Origin: Planctomycetota bacterium
Lineage (GTDB): Bacteria > Planctomycetota > Planctomycetia > Pirellulales > PALSA-1355
Direction: 5' to 3'
Length of the DNA stretch: 64,000 nt
Assembly (NCBI GenBank): GCA_003389325.1
Contig: QQVE01000051.1
Location: 62,001-126,000 of the forward strand
Under the pieces are notes generated by a model. The model saw only the letters and a program-made list of their open reading frames with translations. It ran no database searches and had not been told where the DNA came from. Of this stretch, positions 39,581-48,679 are shown piece by piece (position 1 is the first letter of the stretch; the number at the start of each line of letters is the position of its first letter). The position numbers and the translations under genes were made by a program.

Positions 39581-39822
39581 ACGTAACGCTCCACCTGTTC
39601 GCTGTCGCCCGCGAACTGGCACAAAGCGACACCCTCGAACTCGAGCTGCCCGAGGGCGCGACGGTGGGGCAACTGCGCGAGCACCTGGCCGCCGAGCATC
39701 CGGCGCTGGCCGAGATTCTGCCGCACGTGCTGTTTGCCGTCGACTCGGAATACGTCGACAATGAACGAACCCTTTCGCCGGAATGCCAGATTGCGTGTAT
39801 TCCACCGGTCAGCGGAGGGTAA
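39577..39822 (+). CDS. moaD: Molybdopterin synthase small (sulfur carrier) subunit
   Basis: An 81-residue ubiquitin-like protein ending in the required Gly-Gly (PPVSGG). The GATVGQLREHLAAEHP segment is typical of MoaD. Its C-terminal thiocarboxylate supplies sulfur for the molybdopterin dithiolene. The ATG overlaps the preceding stop (ATGA) and moaE begins 16 bp later. Confidence 0.93.
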   Translation: MNVTLHLFAVARELAQSDTLELELPEGATVGQLREHLAAEHPALAEILPHVLFAVDSEYVDNERTLSPECQIACIPPVSGG

Positions 39823-39837
39823 AATACACGCTTCGCC

Positions 39838-40281
39838 ATGATTGAGATCACGACCAAGCCGATCGACACCGACGCGGTGCTACGCCAAGTGGCCTCGCCC
39901 GAAGCGGGAGCTGTGGTCCTGTTCCTGGGCACAACCCGGCGGATGACCGACGGCCGCGAGACCGAGTCGCTCGACTACGAGTGCTTCGCCGACATGGCCG
40001 AGCGGAAGTTGGCTGAGTTGGAAACCGAAGCACGCCGCCGCTGGCCGCTGGTAGGCTGTGCGATCGTGCATCGCGTGGGGCATCTCGAACTCGGCGAACC
40101 CAGCGTGGCGGTTGCCGTCAGCACGCCGCACCGCCGGGCCTCGTTCGAGGCCGGCGAGTGGCTCATCGACACGCTGAAACAGGTCGTGCCCATTTGGAAG
40201 AAAGAGAATTGGGCCGATGGCACGACGCAGTGGGTGCATCCCGGCCTGGAAGTTCCGCCCGAGCTGAAAGCAAAGCCATGA
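39838..40281 (+). CDS. moaE: Molybdopterin synthase catalytic subunit
   Basis: A 147-residue MoaE. Typical features are GAVVLFLGTTR, the LDYECFADMAERKL helix, HRVGHLELGEPSVAVAVS and HRRASFEA, and the catalytic lysine segment PIWKKENW near residue 120. It adds two sulfurs from MoaD to cyclic pyranopterin monophosphate. Its stop overlaps the pectate lyase start by ATGA. Confidence 0.94.
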   Translation: MIEITTKPIDTDAVLRQVASPEAGAVVLFLGTTRRMTDGRETESLDYECFADMAERKLAELETEARRRWPLVGCAIVHRVGHLELGEPSVAVAVSTPHRRASFEAGEWLIDTLKQVVPIWKKENWADGTTQWVHPGLEVPPELKAKP

Positions 40282-41420
40282 GTCGTGCAACGCCATCCAT
40301 ACTGCTGACAGTCGCGTGCAGCCTCACCATTGCCACGCAAACGGTATGCGCGGCCGAAGCGATTCCGCTCAAGGCCTTCAGCGACGGGATCAAGCACTGG
40401 AAGAACGGGCAGGATTCGGACGGGTACGACGCGTACGAGGCGGAACAGGTCCGCGAGATCGCCGACAATCTGCTCCTTTATCAGAGGGCAAACGGCGGCT
40501 GGCCACCGAATTTCGATCCCCTGCGAATCCTCACCGCCGCGGAACGCAAGCAGATCCAGTCGCGACGCCAGCGTATCGACACCTCGTTCGACAACCGCGC
40601 CACGTATCCCGAGGTCGAGTACCTGGCGCTGGCTTACGCGCATACTGGCGATACCCGCTATCGCGACGCCGCCGTGCGCGGCATCGACTTCATGCTCGAA
40701 GCCCAACACGCCAGCGGCGGCTGGCCGCATTCGTATCCGGTCGAGGACGGCTACAAGGCGCAGATCACGATCGTCGACGACGTGATGGTGGGCGTACTGC
40801 GCACGCTGCGAAAGATCGCCGGCGGCGCTCCACCGTTTGACTTTCTCGACGACGAGCGGCGGGACCGCGTGGCCGCAGCGCTCGACCTCGGAAACCGGTG
40901 CCTGCTCGACCTGCAAGTCGAAGTCGATGGTCAACGAACCGGCTGGGCATCGCAGTACGATCGCGAGACGCTCGAGCCCACGACGGGGCGCTCTTTCGAG
41001 CTGCCGGGATTGATCAGCGCCGAAAGCGCCGGCGTGTTGCGCTATTTGATGAGCTTCAAAGACCCCAGCCCCGAGGTGCGGCAGGCCATTCGTGCCGGGG
41101 TAGGCTGGCTCGAGCGGTCAAAGATCGATGGGCTTCGCATCGAGCGCGTGCCTGCAGAGACCGTCCGCTACAAGTTCCACACCAGCAGCCACGATGTGGT
41201 CGCCGTCGAAGATGCCGAAGCACCGCCGATCTGGGCCCGATTCTACGAGGTCGACACGAATCGCCCCTTTATGGCTAACCGCGACGGTAAGAAAGTCTAT
41301 CGCCTCGCCGAAGTCACCCGAGAGCGACGCACGGGCTACTCCTGGTACGGCACGTCGCCCGCGAAGCTGCTGGACCAAGAGTACCCGGCGTGGGAAGCAA
41401 AGTGGGGAGGAAACGAATGA
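40278..41420 (+). CDS. Secreted pectate lyase, PL10 type
   Basis: A 380-residue exported protein with a signal peptide (residues 1-26). The motifs YQRANGGWPPN (about 71-81), DTSFDNRATYPEVEYLA, RGIDFMLEAQHASGGWPHSYP and ITIVDDVMV match the PL10 pectate lyase family, which cuts polygalacturonate by calcium-dependent beta-elimination. Conserved aspartates are present in the DTSFDN and VDD segments. The ATG overlaps the moaE stop and the TGA overlaps the moaA start, so a secreted polysaccharide lyase lies translationally coupled inside a molybdopterin operon. Confidence 0.9.
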   Translation: MSRATPSILLTVACSLTIATQTVCAAEAIPLKAFSDGIKHWKNGQDSDGYDAYEAEQVREIADNLLLYQRANGGWPPNFDPLRILTAAERKQIQSRRQRIDTSFDNRATYPEVEYLALAYAHTGDTRYRDAAVRGIDFMLEAQHASGGWPHSYPVEDGYKAQITIVDDVMVGVLRTLRKIAGGAPPFDFLDDERRDRVAAALDLGNRCLLDLQVEVDGQRTGWASQYDRETLEPTTGRSFELPGLISAESAGVLRYLMSFKDPSPEVRQAIRAGVGWLERSKIDGLRIERVPAETVRYKFHTSSHDVVAVEDAEAPPIWARFYEVDTNRPFMANRDGKKVYRLAEVTRERRTGYSWYGTSPAKLLDQEYPAWEAKWGGNE

Positions 41421-42415
41421 TGCCTGCTCCCCTCGTCGATGCGTTCGGCCGCGTGCATACTAACCTGCGCGTGAGCGTGACCGACCGCTGCAACATCCGT
41501 TGCTTCTACTGCATGCCGGCCGAGAACATCCGCTTTAAGCCGCGCGACGAGTTGCTCACGTTCGAAGAGATCGAGCGGTTCGTACGCGTTGTGGCGGCCA
41601 TGGGCGTCGACAAGATCCGCTTGACCGGCGGTGAACCGCTGGTGCGTCACGACTTGCCCGTGCTGGTGCGAAAGCTCGCCGAGGTTCCCGGCATCCGCGA
41701 AGTGGCCCTGACGACCAACGCGTTGTTGCTGGCCGAGCATGCCGCGGCCCTGAAAGAGGCCGGCCTTTCGCGGCTCAACATCAGCCTCGACAGCCTGGAA
41801 CCCGAGACGTTTCGCCGCATTGCGCGGCGCGACGGCCTCGACAAGGTACTCGCCGGCATCTTTGCCGCCCAGAAGGTGGGATTCGCCAGCATCAAGCTCA
41901 ACGCGGTCGCCTTGCGCGGCATCACCGAGCCCGAGGTCGTGCCGCTTTGCCAGTTCGCCCGGCGGCACGGCCTTGAAATGCGCTTCATCGAGTTCATGCC
42001 CTTGGATGCCGACGGCAATTGGGACAACGAACAGGTCCTGACGGGCGGCCGCCTCCGTGAAATCATCGAAGCCGAAATCGGACCGCTCGTACCGCTAGTC
42101 TCGGAGGACCCCGCCCAGCCCGCTACCGACTATGCGTTTGCCGAGGGGGAGGGACGGATTGGTTTCATCAATCCCGTCACGCAGCCGTTTTGCCACCGCT
42201 GCAACCGGCTTCGCCTGACCGCCGAGGGGCAGGTGCGCAACTGCCTGTTTTCCACCGAAGAGTGGGACGCCCGGCAATTGCTGCGCGGCGGAGCGAGCGA
42301 CGAGCAACTCGCTCTTCTGGTACGCGAGAGCGTGGGGGCCAAAAAGGCCGGTCACGGCATCAACAGCGACAAGTTTCTCAAGCCCGGACGGGCCATGTAT
42401 CAGATTGGCGGATAA
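41417..42415 (+). CDS. moaA: GTP 3',8-cyclase (molybdenum cofactor biosynthesis protein A)
   Basis: A 332-residue radical-SAM enzyme. The first 4Fe-4S site is CNIRCFYC (about 25-32), the GGEPLVR loop binds SAM, and the C-terminal cluster that holds GTP is CHRCNRLRL plus NC about a dozen residues later. The protein normally ends in GG and does so here (YQIGG). Two consecutive ATGs (41417 and 41420) overlap the pectate lyase stop; GGGGAGG lies ahead. It forms 3',8-cyclo-GTP in the first step of molybdopterin synthesis. Confidence 0.96.
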   Translation: MMPAPLVDAFGRVHTNLRVSVTDRCNIRCFYCMPAENIRFKPRDELLTFEEIERFVRVVAAMGVDKIRLTGGEPLVRHDLPVLVRKLAEVPGIREVALTTNALLLAEHAAALKEAGLSRLNISLDSLEPETFRRIARRDGLDKVLAGIFAAQKVGFASIKLNAVALRGITEPEVVPLCQFARRHGLEMRFIEFMPLDADGNWDNEQVLTGGRLREIIEAEIGPLVPLVSEDPAQPATDYAFAEGEGRIGFINPVTQPFCHRCNRLRLTAEGQVRNCLFSTEEWDARQLLRGGASDEQLALLVRESVGAKKAGHGINSDKFLKPGRAMYQIGG

Positions 42416-42436
42416 CCCAAGCGCCAGGGGCGATTC

Positions 42437-43627
42437 ATGTCCGATGTCTCCCACGAGCAGCCCCGCATCTACCTCGACAACGCGGCCACAAGCTGGCCCA
42501 AGCCCGAGGAAGTCTACGTCGCGGTCGACCACTACCTGCGAGTATTGGGCGCGCCGGCAGGACGTAGCGGATACGCCGAAGCAGCGATCGTCGAACGGGG
42601 CGTGGAAGAGGCACGTCGGCGGCTGGCGAAGCTCGTCGGGCTTACGGATCCGTCGCATCTGATCTTCACGCTCAACGGCACCGATTCGCTCAATCTGGTG
42701 CTGCACGGATTGCTTGGCGAGGGCGATCATGTCGTCACGACGGTGGTCGAACACAATTCCGTGCTGCGTCCGCTAGCAGCTTTGCAAGAGACGGTCGGAG
42801 TCAGCGTGACGCGCGTCGGCTGCGACGCCGCCGGAGTCGTCGATCCGCAGGAGGTGCACAAGGCGCTGCGTCCCAATACCCGGCTGGTGGCGATCAGCCA
42901 TGCCTCGAACGTCACCGGTGCGATGCAGCCGGTGGCGGAGATCGCCTATCTCGCACGGGCGGCCGAGGCACTTGTGCTTTGCGACGCCGCCCAGACGGCG
43001 GGGCACATGCCGATCGACATGGAGCAGCTCGGCATCGATTTTCTCGCGTCCTCGGGCCATAAGGCATTGCTGGGGCCGCTGGGCACGGGCATGCTGGCGA
43101 TTCGCCCCGAGGCAGCCCCGCGGCTGAAGAGCGTGCGTCAGGGCGGAACGGGCACCAGCAGCGATTCCGATCGCCAGCCCGAGACGCTGCCGGCCAAGTT
43201 TGAATCGGGCAATCTCAACGTTGCCGGCATCTTGGGCTTGAGCGCTGGAGTCGAGTTCTTGCAGAAGCGCGGCGTTGCGGCGATCGAGTGCGAGGGCCGG
43301 GCGCGCTGCCGGCAATTAATGGAAGGATTGCGCGAGATTCCCGGCCTCGCCATCCTGGGTCCGGAAGACGCCCGCGACCGCGTACCCCTGGTCAGCGTGG
43401 TGCTATCGGGCTATGATCCGCAGGAAGTGGCGCTCGGGCTGGACGCTGTGTATCGCATTCAGGTGCGGCCGGGTCTACACTGTGCCCCCCTGATGCATCA
43501 GGCGTTGGGCACGAGCGGGACCGGGGGCACCGTGCGACTCAGCATGGGAGCGTTCACCACAGAGGCGGAGATCGATGCCGCGATCACGGCCGTGGCAGAG
43601 ATTGCCGTATCGGAGATGCAGATCTAG
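42437..43627 (+). CDS. Cysteine desulfurase family protein
   Basis: A 396-residue PLP enzyme of the SufS/CsdA-like (class V aminotransferase) group. The N-terminal IYLDNAATSWPKP, the TVVEHNSVLRPL histidine segment, VLCDAAQTAGH and the PLP lysine in SSGHKALLGPLGTG are conserved. A cysteine in RPGLHCAPLMHQ is the probable persulfide carrier. It lies 21 bp after moaA, so it may supply sulfur for MoaD; iron-sulfur assembly is the alternative. Confidence 0.93.
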   Translation: MSDVSHEQPRIYLDNAATSWPKPEEVYVAVDHYLRVLGAPAGRSGYAEAAIVERGVEEARRRLAKLVGLTDPSHLIFTLNGTDSLNLVLHGLLGEGDHVVTTVVEHNSVLRPLAALQETVGVSVTRVGCDAAGVVDPQEVHKALRPNTRLVAISHASNVTGAMQPVAEIAYLARAAEALVLCDAAQTAGHMPIDMEQLGIDFLASSGHKALLGPLGTGMLAIRPEAAPRLKSVRQGGTGTSSDSDRQPETLPAKFESGNLNVAGILGLSAGVEFLQKRGVAAIECEGRARCRQLMEGLREIPGLAILGPEDARDRVPLVSVVLSGYDPQEVALGLDAVYRIQVRPGLHCAPLMHQALGTSGTGGTVRLSMGAFTTEAEIDAAITAVAEIAVSEMQI

Positions 43628-43684
43628 CAGCCCTGGCCGGCGCTATACCCTCGACAGATCGGCGAACCATCGCCGCGATTCACT

Positions 43685-44107
43685 ATGCCCACGGAAGAAA
43701 AACCCTGGTTCTCTAAAGGTCTTCGATTCACCTGCACCGGGTGCGGGGACTGTTGTACGGGGGCCCCAGGCTACGTGTGGGTCAACCGCAAGGAGATCGA
43801 GGACATGGCCCGGCGTCTGAAGCTCTCGACCGCCGAGTTTGAAGAGCGCTACGTCCGCAAGGTCGGCATTCGCAAGAGCTTGGTGGAACTGGACAACGGC
43901 GACTGCATTTTCTTCGATTCCAACTCGCGCAAGTGCACCGTGTATGATGCCCGACCGCGCCAGTGCCGCACCTGGCCTTTCTGGTCGTCGAACGTCGCTA
44001 GCGAGCGGGCCTGGAAGGAAACCTGCGAGGTCTGTCCCGGCAGCGGTAAGGGCAAGCTTCACTCAGCCGAGCAGGTGCTGCATCAGATCTCGGTCGTGAA
44101 GCTCTAG
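43685..44107 (+). CDS. YkgJ-family cysteine cluster protein
   Basis: A 140-residue protein with the zinc/iron-chelating CxGCGxCC motif (CTGCGDCCTG, residues 17-26), then CIFF, KCTVYDARPRQCRTWPF and a final CEVCPGSGKG. Eight cysteines in this arrangement define the YkgJ (UPF0153) family, whose metal and function are not settled. It follows the desulfurase by 57 bp and could receive iron-sulfur clusters from it. Confidence 0.92.
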   Translation: MPTEEKPWFSKGLRFTCTGCGDCCTGAPGYVWVNRKEIEDMARRLKLSTAEFEERYVRKVGIRKSLVELDNGDCIFFDSNSRKCTVYDARPRQCRTWPFWSSNVASERAWKETCEVCPGSGKGKLHSAEQVLHQISVVKL

Positions 44108-44612
44108 CGGCCCGCCCACGCCTCGCGCGAGCATCTTTTCGGCCATTCGCATGTAATGCTGGCGCATGCCGGACTGCGCCGTCGCGACGCGATCGCCCGC
44201 GGTCGCGTCGAGCCATGTAGATGGATTTTGACGATTGCTTAAACTTTGTCGATTGTCGCGTCGATGATTACCCCACGCGGACACACAAGCCTGACCGGGC
44301 TGCGCCAAGCCACGATCGGCTGAGTAGAGAAGTCCGACATTCAAACCATTGCTAAACAAAGACTTACGACACCAATCCAGATTCGCAGCTCAAGTCGAGT
44401 GCGTAACGTCTTAACAGTTCAACACTTGTCGCGAATGACGGGAGGTCAGCGCAACGGCAAACAGGACGGCAAACAGGCTCCTCCAGACGGCTCGCTACTG
44501 CCTTTGAGCTTGACTGTAGTTCTTATGCCATTTACACTTGGAGCATGACAGCGCCGGTCGACGGAACACCCACTCGCCCCTGGCGCCCCTTCTCTTACAG
44601 GAGAACTGCGTC
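44108..44612. other. Intergenic region upstream of the HU-like gene
   Basis: About 500 bp of lower GC than its surroundings with no convincing gene. It contains the promoter at 44511-44539. A short minus-strand open frame (44063-44359) overlaps the ykgJ end and shows no family features. Confidence 0.45.
44511..44539 (+). promoter_or_regulatory. Sigma-70-type promoter for the HU-like gene
   Basis: A -35 box TTGACT (44511-44516) and a -10 box TACACT (44534-44539) are separated by exactly 17 bp. Transcription would start near 44546, giving a leader of about 67 nt before the GTG start at 44613. Both boxes match the consensus at five and four positions. Confidence 0.7.
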
Positions 44613-45014
44613 GTGACCAAGAAAGAGATCGTCAAGACCATTTCGGACGAGATTGGCCTGACCCAATTGAAGACCAAAGAAATCGTCCAGAAGACGTTCG
44701 ACGCGATTGTGGAAACCCTGGTGGAGGAACGCCGGATCGAGCTGAGGAACTTCGGCGTGTTTGAAGTCAAGAAACGGGCAGCTCGCAAAGCCCGCAATCC
44801 CCGCACAGGGGATAAGGTATACGTGCCCGAGAAGTTCGTCGTAACGTTCAAGCCGGGCAAGGAGATGGAAGAACGAGTCCGCGAGTTGGAGCGGCAAGCT
44901 GCCGAACGGGCCGCCCAAAGCGGCATGGATTCCGGCGGCAATCCAGCTGGCGAAGATAGCAGGCCGGTGACCGAACCGCTTGGCAGTCCAGGATATAACT
45001 CACCGGGCGGCTAG
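44613..45014 (+). CDS. HU/IHF family DNA-binding protein
   Basis: A 133-residue nucleoid protein. The HU fold is clear: [23 protein letters not shown] helices, [15 protein letters not shown], and the DNA-binding arm [29 protein letters not shown]. An extra 45-residue tail follows, first a charged helix ([16 protein letters not shown]) and then a Gly/Ser/Pro-rich end, making it longer than the usual 90 residues. The start is a GTG with AGGAG 9 bases ahead; the open frame to 44538 is rejected. Confidence 0.94.
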   Translation: MTKKEIVKTISDEIGLTQLKTKEIVQKTFDAIVETLVEERRIELRNFGVFEVKKRAARKARNPRTGDKVYVPEKFVVTFKPGKEMEERVRELERQAAERAAQSGMDSGGNPAGEDSRPVTEPLGSPGYNSPGG

Positions 45015-45234
45015 CCGCTCGAGCAGAATCGCGGCCCAGCGGTTCGGCGATGCAATCAAATCTCGATCACGTCTATGCGTAGCGCCTTCGGGCGCCGGCA
45101 GGTCAAAACCGCCTGCTGAAAATTCCCGGGCGACCGGGTCACAAGTGCCGACGCGCAAACGCGCAGCGGCGACAAGGATGCGTCCCGTGCCCTCCGAGCG
45201 ATCGGCGGGCGACGATGTACACGGAGGAGTCGTG

Positions 45235-45450
45235 ATGCGCAGGCTGTTGATGGCCGCGATCTTGGGGCTTTCGCTTTGCACCAGCGGGTGCATTTGGCCG
45301 ATCTATTCCGGTGATCCGACCACGCGAACCCAAGAGTTGATTTTCACGTCCGAGAACCTGCGCCTGTTCCTGGAGGACTGGCAACGTATCTGGTTCATGG
45401 ACCAGCCAAGTCACCTCTCTCCGTATCGTACGCACGGTGGCATCATTTGA
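45235..45450 (+). CDS. Small lipoprotein, unknown function
   Basis: A 71-residue protein with a lipoprotein signal (MRRLLMAAILGLSLCTSGC, Cys at residue 19) followed by a short acidic and aromatic domain ending in SPYRTHGGII. GGAGGAG lies 5-11 bases ahead of the ATG (a GTG three bases earlier is possible), and a strong terminator follows 30 bp after the stop. The good signals support a real gene. No family is recognised. Confidence 0.8.
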   Translation: MRRLLMAAILGLSLCTSGCIWPIYSGDPTTRTQELIFTSENLRLFLEDWQRIWFMDQPSHLSPYRTHGGII

Positions 45451-45480
45451 TCGCCGGGCACCACTGCCAAGGATCTATGC

Positions 45481-45518
45481 CAGCGAGCCGCTCCCAGTCG
45501 GGGCGGCTCGCTGTTTTT
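45481..45518 (+). terminator. Intrinsic terminator
   Basis: CAGCGAGCCGC (45481-45491) pairs with GCGGCTCGCTG (45503-45513); inner T-G and C-G pairs extend the stem to 14 bp with a 5-nt loop, and five T follow (45514-45518). It ends the transcript of the small lipoprotein, and possibly of the HU gene. Confidence 0.9.
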
Positions 45519-45647
45519 CGTGCCCGTCGCGTCTCGCCTTCACCGTGCAACGGCATCGGTGCCGCGTTGCCGGGGACACGAGCCAGCGATACATTACCCA
45601 AAGCCGTGTGCTGAAAGCATGAACACCGCTTGCCCCCCGTTGCCAGC

Positions 45648-46616
45648 GTGACAAAGCCTCCGATCGATCTTGCCGTTCACTTGGGCCGCTTGAGCCTGCC
45701 CAACCCGATCCTGGTCGCCTCGGGCACCTTTGGATACGCGCGCGAGATGGACGGGCTGGTCGAACTGAGCCGACTGGGAGGCATCGTCCCCAAGACAGTG
45801 ACCCCGGCGCCCCGCCGCGGCAACGCGCCCTGGCGCACCGTCGAGACCGCGGCAGGCATGCTCAATTCGATCGGACTGGACAATGACGGCATCAAGGCGT
45901 TCGCCGAGCATCACTTGCCCTACCTGGCGGGCGTGGGCGCGCCGGTGATCGTCAGCATCGCAGGCGCCACGCTGGACGACTTCGTGGCACTGGCGGACAT
46001 GCTCGAGGGACAAGCGGGCGTGGCCGCCATCGAGTTGAATATCTCTTGCCCAAATGTCACCGGCGGCGTCGACTTCGGCACCGATCCGGATCTGTGCCGC
46101 CAGGTCGTCGAGCGAACGCGGGCCGCCACGGGGCTGCCGATTTTGGCCAAGCTGACTCCCAACGTGACCCACATCGCCGCGATCGCCCAAGCGGCCGCCG
46201 CCGGCGGTGCCGATGCGGTTTGTGCCATCAACACGTGTCTCGGCATGGCCGTCGACTGGCGCCGCCGCCGCACGCTGCTGGGAAACGGAATGGGCGGATT
46301 GAGCGGCCCGGCGATCAAGCCGATCGCGCTGCGATGCGTCTACCAGGTCGCGCAGGCGGTCGATATCCCCGTCGTCGGCATCGGCGGTATCGCTACGCTG
46401 GACGATTGCATGGAGTTCTTCGTGGCCGGCGCCAGCGCCGTTCAGATCGGCACGGCGAACTTCTACCATCCGACGGCAACCATGGAGATTCTCGACCGCC
46501 TCCCCGGTGCCGTCGAGGAGTTGGGGGCGACCTCCGTCGCGCAAATCGTCGGCTCGCTCGCGGCCAAGTCCGCCGGCCAGCCCAAGGGCTCTCCGTCTCC
46601 GTCCACCGCAACCTGA
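45648..46616 (+). CDS. pyrD: Dihydroorotate dehydrogenase, type 1 (1B-like)
   Basis: A 322-residue FMN enzyme that oxidises dihydroorotate in pyrimidine synthesis. Family motifs: LPNPILVASGTFGY, NSIGLDNDG, and the catalytic cysteine in ELNISCPNVTGGVDFG, the pattern of type 1B enzymes that use NAD with PyrK. INTCLGMAVDWRRRR, GGLSGPAIKPIALR and GIGGIATLDDCMEF complete it. GTG 45648 is taken as start; a TTG at 45630 would add six residues, and neither has a clear ribosome binding site. A pyrK gene is not adjacent. trpS follows by 18 bp. Confidence 0.94.
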   Translation: MTKPPIDLAVHLGRLSLPNPILVASGTFGYAREMDGLVELSRLGGIVPKTVTPAPRRGNAPWRTVETAAGMLNSIGLDNDGIKAFAEHHLPYLAGVGAPVIVSIAGATLDDFVALADMLEGQAGVAAIELNISCPNVTGGVDFGTDPDLCRQVVERTRAATGLPILAKLTPNVTHIAAIAQAAAAGGADAVCAINTCLGMAVDWRRRRTLLGNGMGGLSGPAIKPIALRCVYQVAQAVDIPVVGIGGIATLDDCMEFFVAGASAVQIGTANFYHPTATMEILDRLPGAVEELGATSVAQIVGSLAAKSAGQPKGSPSPSTAT

Positions 46617-46634
46617 GATCGAATCCGAGCTGCC

Positions 46635-47603
46635 ATGCGTGTTCTTTCCGGTATCCAACCCACCGGGCGTTTTCACTGGGGCAACTACTTTGGCGCCATC
46701 CGGCAGTACATCGAGCTGCAGGACGAAGACGAATCGTACTACTTCATTGCCAACCTCCACGCCCTGACCACCGTCCGCGATCCCAAGGTCTTGGCCGGCT
46801 ACACGCTCGACGCCGCCATCGACCTGTTGGCCCTCGGCCTCGATCCGCAGCGGGCCACGCTGTTCGTGCAGTCGGACGTTCCGGAGATTTCGGAGTTGTG
46901 CTGGCTGCTGCTGACCGGGGCCCCCATGGGATTGCTCGAACGTTGCCACGCCTACAAGGACAAGGTCGCCCGAGGATTGCCGGCCGACGCAGGACTGTTT
47001 ACCTACCCCGTGCTGATGGCCGCTGACATCCTGGCCTACGATTCGGATGTTGTGCCGGTGGGCGAAGACCAGGTCCAGCACATCGAGGTTTGCCGCGACC
47101 TGGCCGGCAGCTTCAACCACCACTTCGGGCAAACGTTCACGTTGCCGAAAGCCAAGCTGCTGGACCACTCCGCCAAAGTGCCGGGCACCGATGGTGAGAA
47201 GATGTCCAAGAGCTACAACAACACGCTCGAGCTATTCGAAGATGCCAAAGCGCAGCGGAAGAAGATCATGCGGATCACGACCGACTCGCGCCCGATGGAT
47301 GAGCCCAAGGAGCCCGAGGGCGATCACCTGTTCCAGCTCTATTCGCTGGTGGCCGCCGAGGCCGAGCGCGAGGAGATGGCCGCCATGTACCGCCGCGGCG
47401 GATTCGGCTACGGTGAAGTCAAGAAGGCCCTGGCCGACGCGGCGGAGCGCTACTTCGCCGAGGCCCGGGCTCGCCGTCTGGAGTTGGAGTCCGATCACGA
47501 TAAGGTGCGAGCCATTCTCGCCGACGGCGCCGCCCGGGCCCGCAAGAAAGCCGGCGAGGTGCTGCTGCGCTCCAAGCGAGCCTGCGGGTTGATCCCCACC
47601 TAA
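46635..47603 (+). CDS. trpS: Tryptophanyl-tRNA synthetase
   Basis: A 322-residue class I synthetase. The HIGH-type motif is PTGRFHWGN (about 9-17) and the KMSKS loop is EKMSKSYNN (about 191-199). [19 protein letters not shown] and GEDQVQHIE bind tryptophan and ATP. Length and order are normal for bacterial TrpS. It is 18 bp after pyrD and probably cotranscribed. Confidence 0.97.
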   Translation: MRVLSGIQPTGRFHWGNYFGAIRQYIELQDEDESYYFIANLHALTTVRDPKVLAGYTLDAAIDLLALGLDPQRATLFVQSDVPEISELCWLLLTGAPMGLLERCHAYKDKVARGLPADAGLFTYPVLMAADILAYDSDVVPVGEDQVQHIEVCRDLAGSFNHHFGQTFTLPKAKLLDHSAKVPGTDGEKMSKSYNNTLELFEDAKAQRKKIMRITTDSRPMDEPKEPEGDHLFQLYSLVAAEAEREEMAAMYRRGGFGYGEVKKALADAAERYFAEARARRLELESDHDKVRAILADGAARARKKAGEVLLRSKRACGLIPT

Positions 47604-47655
47604 TCGACCGCACACGCCGTGTTTGCTAGGAGCCCTGCACCGCGAGGGCGGGACC

Positions 47656-48180
47656 GTGCCAGCCGTGAACCAAGCCGAGCGTCGATTGCTGTGGTTCGTC
47701 TGCTCCACGCTCGCGGCGGCCGCTCTGGCTTGGGTAGCGTTTCAGGTTCAACAGGAAGGCATCGCCCCGGTCGTGCTCTTTCCCGTCTTGGTCGGCGCGC
47801 TCTTGGGGGCGGCGGTAGCGGGCGTGCGGCAGTTCACGGCGCTGCCAGGTCGCGGCACGACGATCGTTGCTGCGGTCGTGCTGGGCTTGCTGGTCGTCGC
47901 GGCGCAAGACTACATTGGCCATAGGCAGCGGTTGCGGCTCTACAGCGACGAGCTCCGCGCGGGTCACCCGTTGGCAGCGGCGGCGGCCGCCGAAGGTGAT
48001 TTTCGTCCGACGTTCGTCCACCACTTGCAGGCTCGCCTGCGTGACCGGCCCGTATGGTGGACGCTCGACTTCGTGTTCACCGCTGCAGCGGCCGGCGTCG
48101 TCGCGGCGATTGCGACGCGAAAGCAGCGCGTCTGGCAATCGTACCCCGGCGGGGACTTGGAGCTTCGCCAGGAAGCATAG
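47656..48180 (+). CDS. Membrane protein, unknown function
   Basis: A 174-residue protein with about four hydrophobic segments (near 10-28, 33-55, 67-82 and 135-152) and a polar loop between the last two. GTG 47656 has GAGGG 8 bases ahead; TTG 47623 in the same frame is less likely. It lies between trpS (52 bp) and acpS (42 bp). Not recognised. Confidence 0.65.
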   Translation: MPAVNQAERRLLWFVCSTLAAAALAWVAFQVQQEGIAPVVLFPVLVGALLGAAVAGVRQFTALPGRGTTIVAAVVLGLLVVAAQDYIGHRQRLRLYSDELRAGHPLAAAAAAEGDFRPTFVHHLQARLRDRPVWWTLDFVFTAAAAGVVAAIATRKQRVWQSYPGGDLELRQEA

Positions 48181-48222
48181 GCATTCAGACCGCGCGTCGC
48201 GCGTCGACGCCGCAAGTACCCA

Positions 48223-48657
48223 ATGGCTCAAATCCTTGGCATCGGCACCGATATCGTCGAGTGTCTCCGAATCGCGCAAATGATCGAACGGCACGGCGAG
48301 CTGTTCATCACGCGGGTCTACACGCCGCACGAGATCCAGTACTGCCAGAGCCGCAAGGCGGCCACGCAGCACTTTGCCGGTCGCTGGGCCGCCAAGGAAG
48401 CGGTGCTAAAGGCTCTCGGCACCGGCTGGCGGAAAGGCATTAGCTGGCGCGACATCGAGATTCGCAACGCCCCCGGCGGACGCCCGTCGGTAGCCCTGCG
48501 CGGCGGAGCACGCGACGTCGTCGAGCAACTCGGCATCACCGAAATGCACATTAGCATTTCGCACTGCCGCAGCCACGCCACGGCCTACGCGCTTGCCGAG
48601 GGTCCGGACAAGGGCAGCGACGACGAAGAGGACGACGACGAATTGGACGAGTTGTAG
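48223..48657 (+). CDS. acpS: Holo-[acyl-carrier-protein] synthase
   Basis: A 144-residue phosphopantetheinyl transferase. The magnesium-binding ILGIGTDIVE and the RWAAKEAVLKALGTG helix are conserved, and ISISHCRSHATAYAL is the C-terminal strand. An additional acidic tail (DDEEDDDELDEL) of about 15 residues is unusual. It attaches phosphopantetheine to ACP for fatty acid synthesis. Confidence 0.95.
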   Translation: MAQILGIGTDIVECLRIAQMIERHGELFITRVYTPHEIQYCQSRKAATQHFAGRWAAKEAVLKALGTGWRKGISWRDIEIRNAPGGRPSVALRGGARDVVEQLGITEMHISISHCRSHATAYALAEGPDKGSDDEEDDDELDEL

Positions 48658-48679
48658 GTGCGGCCCGTCCGAGCGATCG

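Noticed and set aside
44063-44359. Minus-strand 98-codon frame after ykgJ
   Set aside because: It overlaps the end of ykgJ and has no ribosome binding site, domain or conserved feature.
45594-47168. Minus-strand open frame of 524 codons opposite pyrD and trpS
   Set aside because: It spans two well-supported genes on the other strand and their intergenic gap, and contains no motif.
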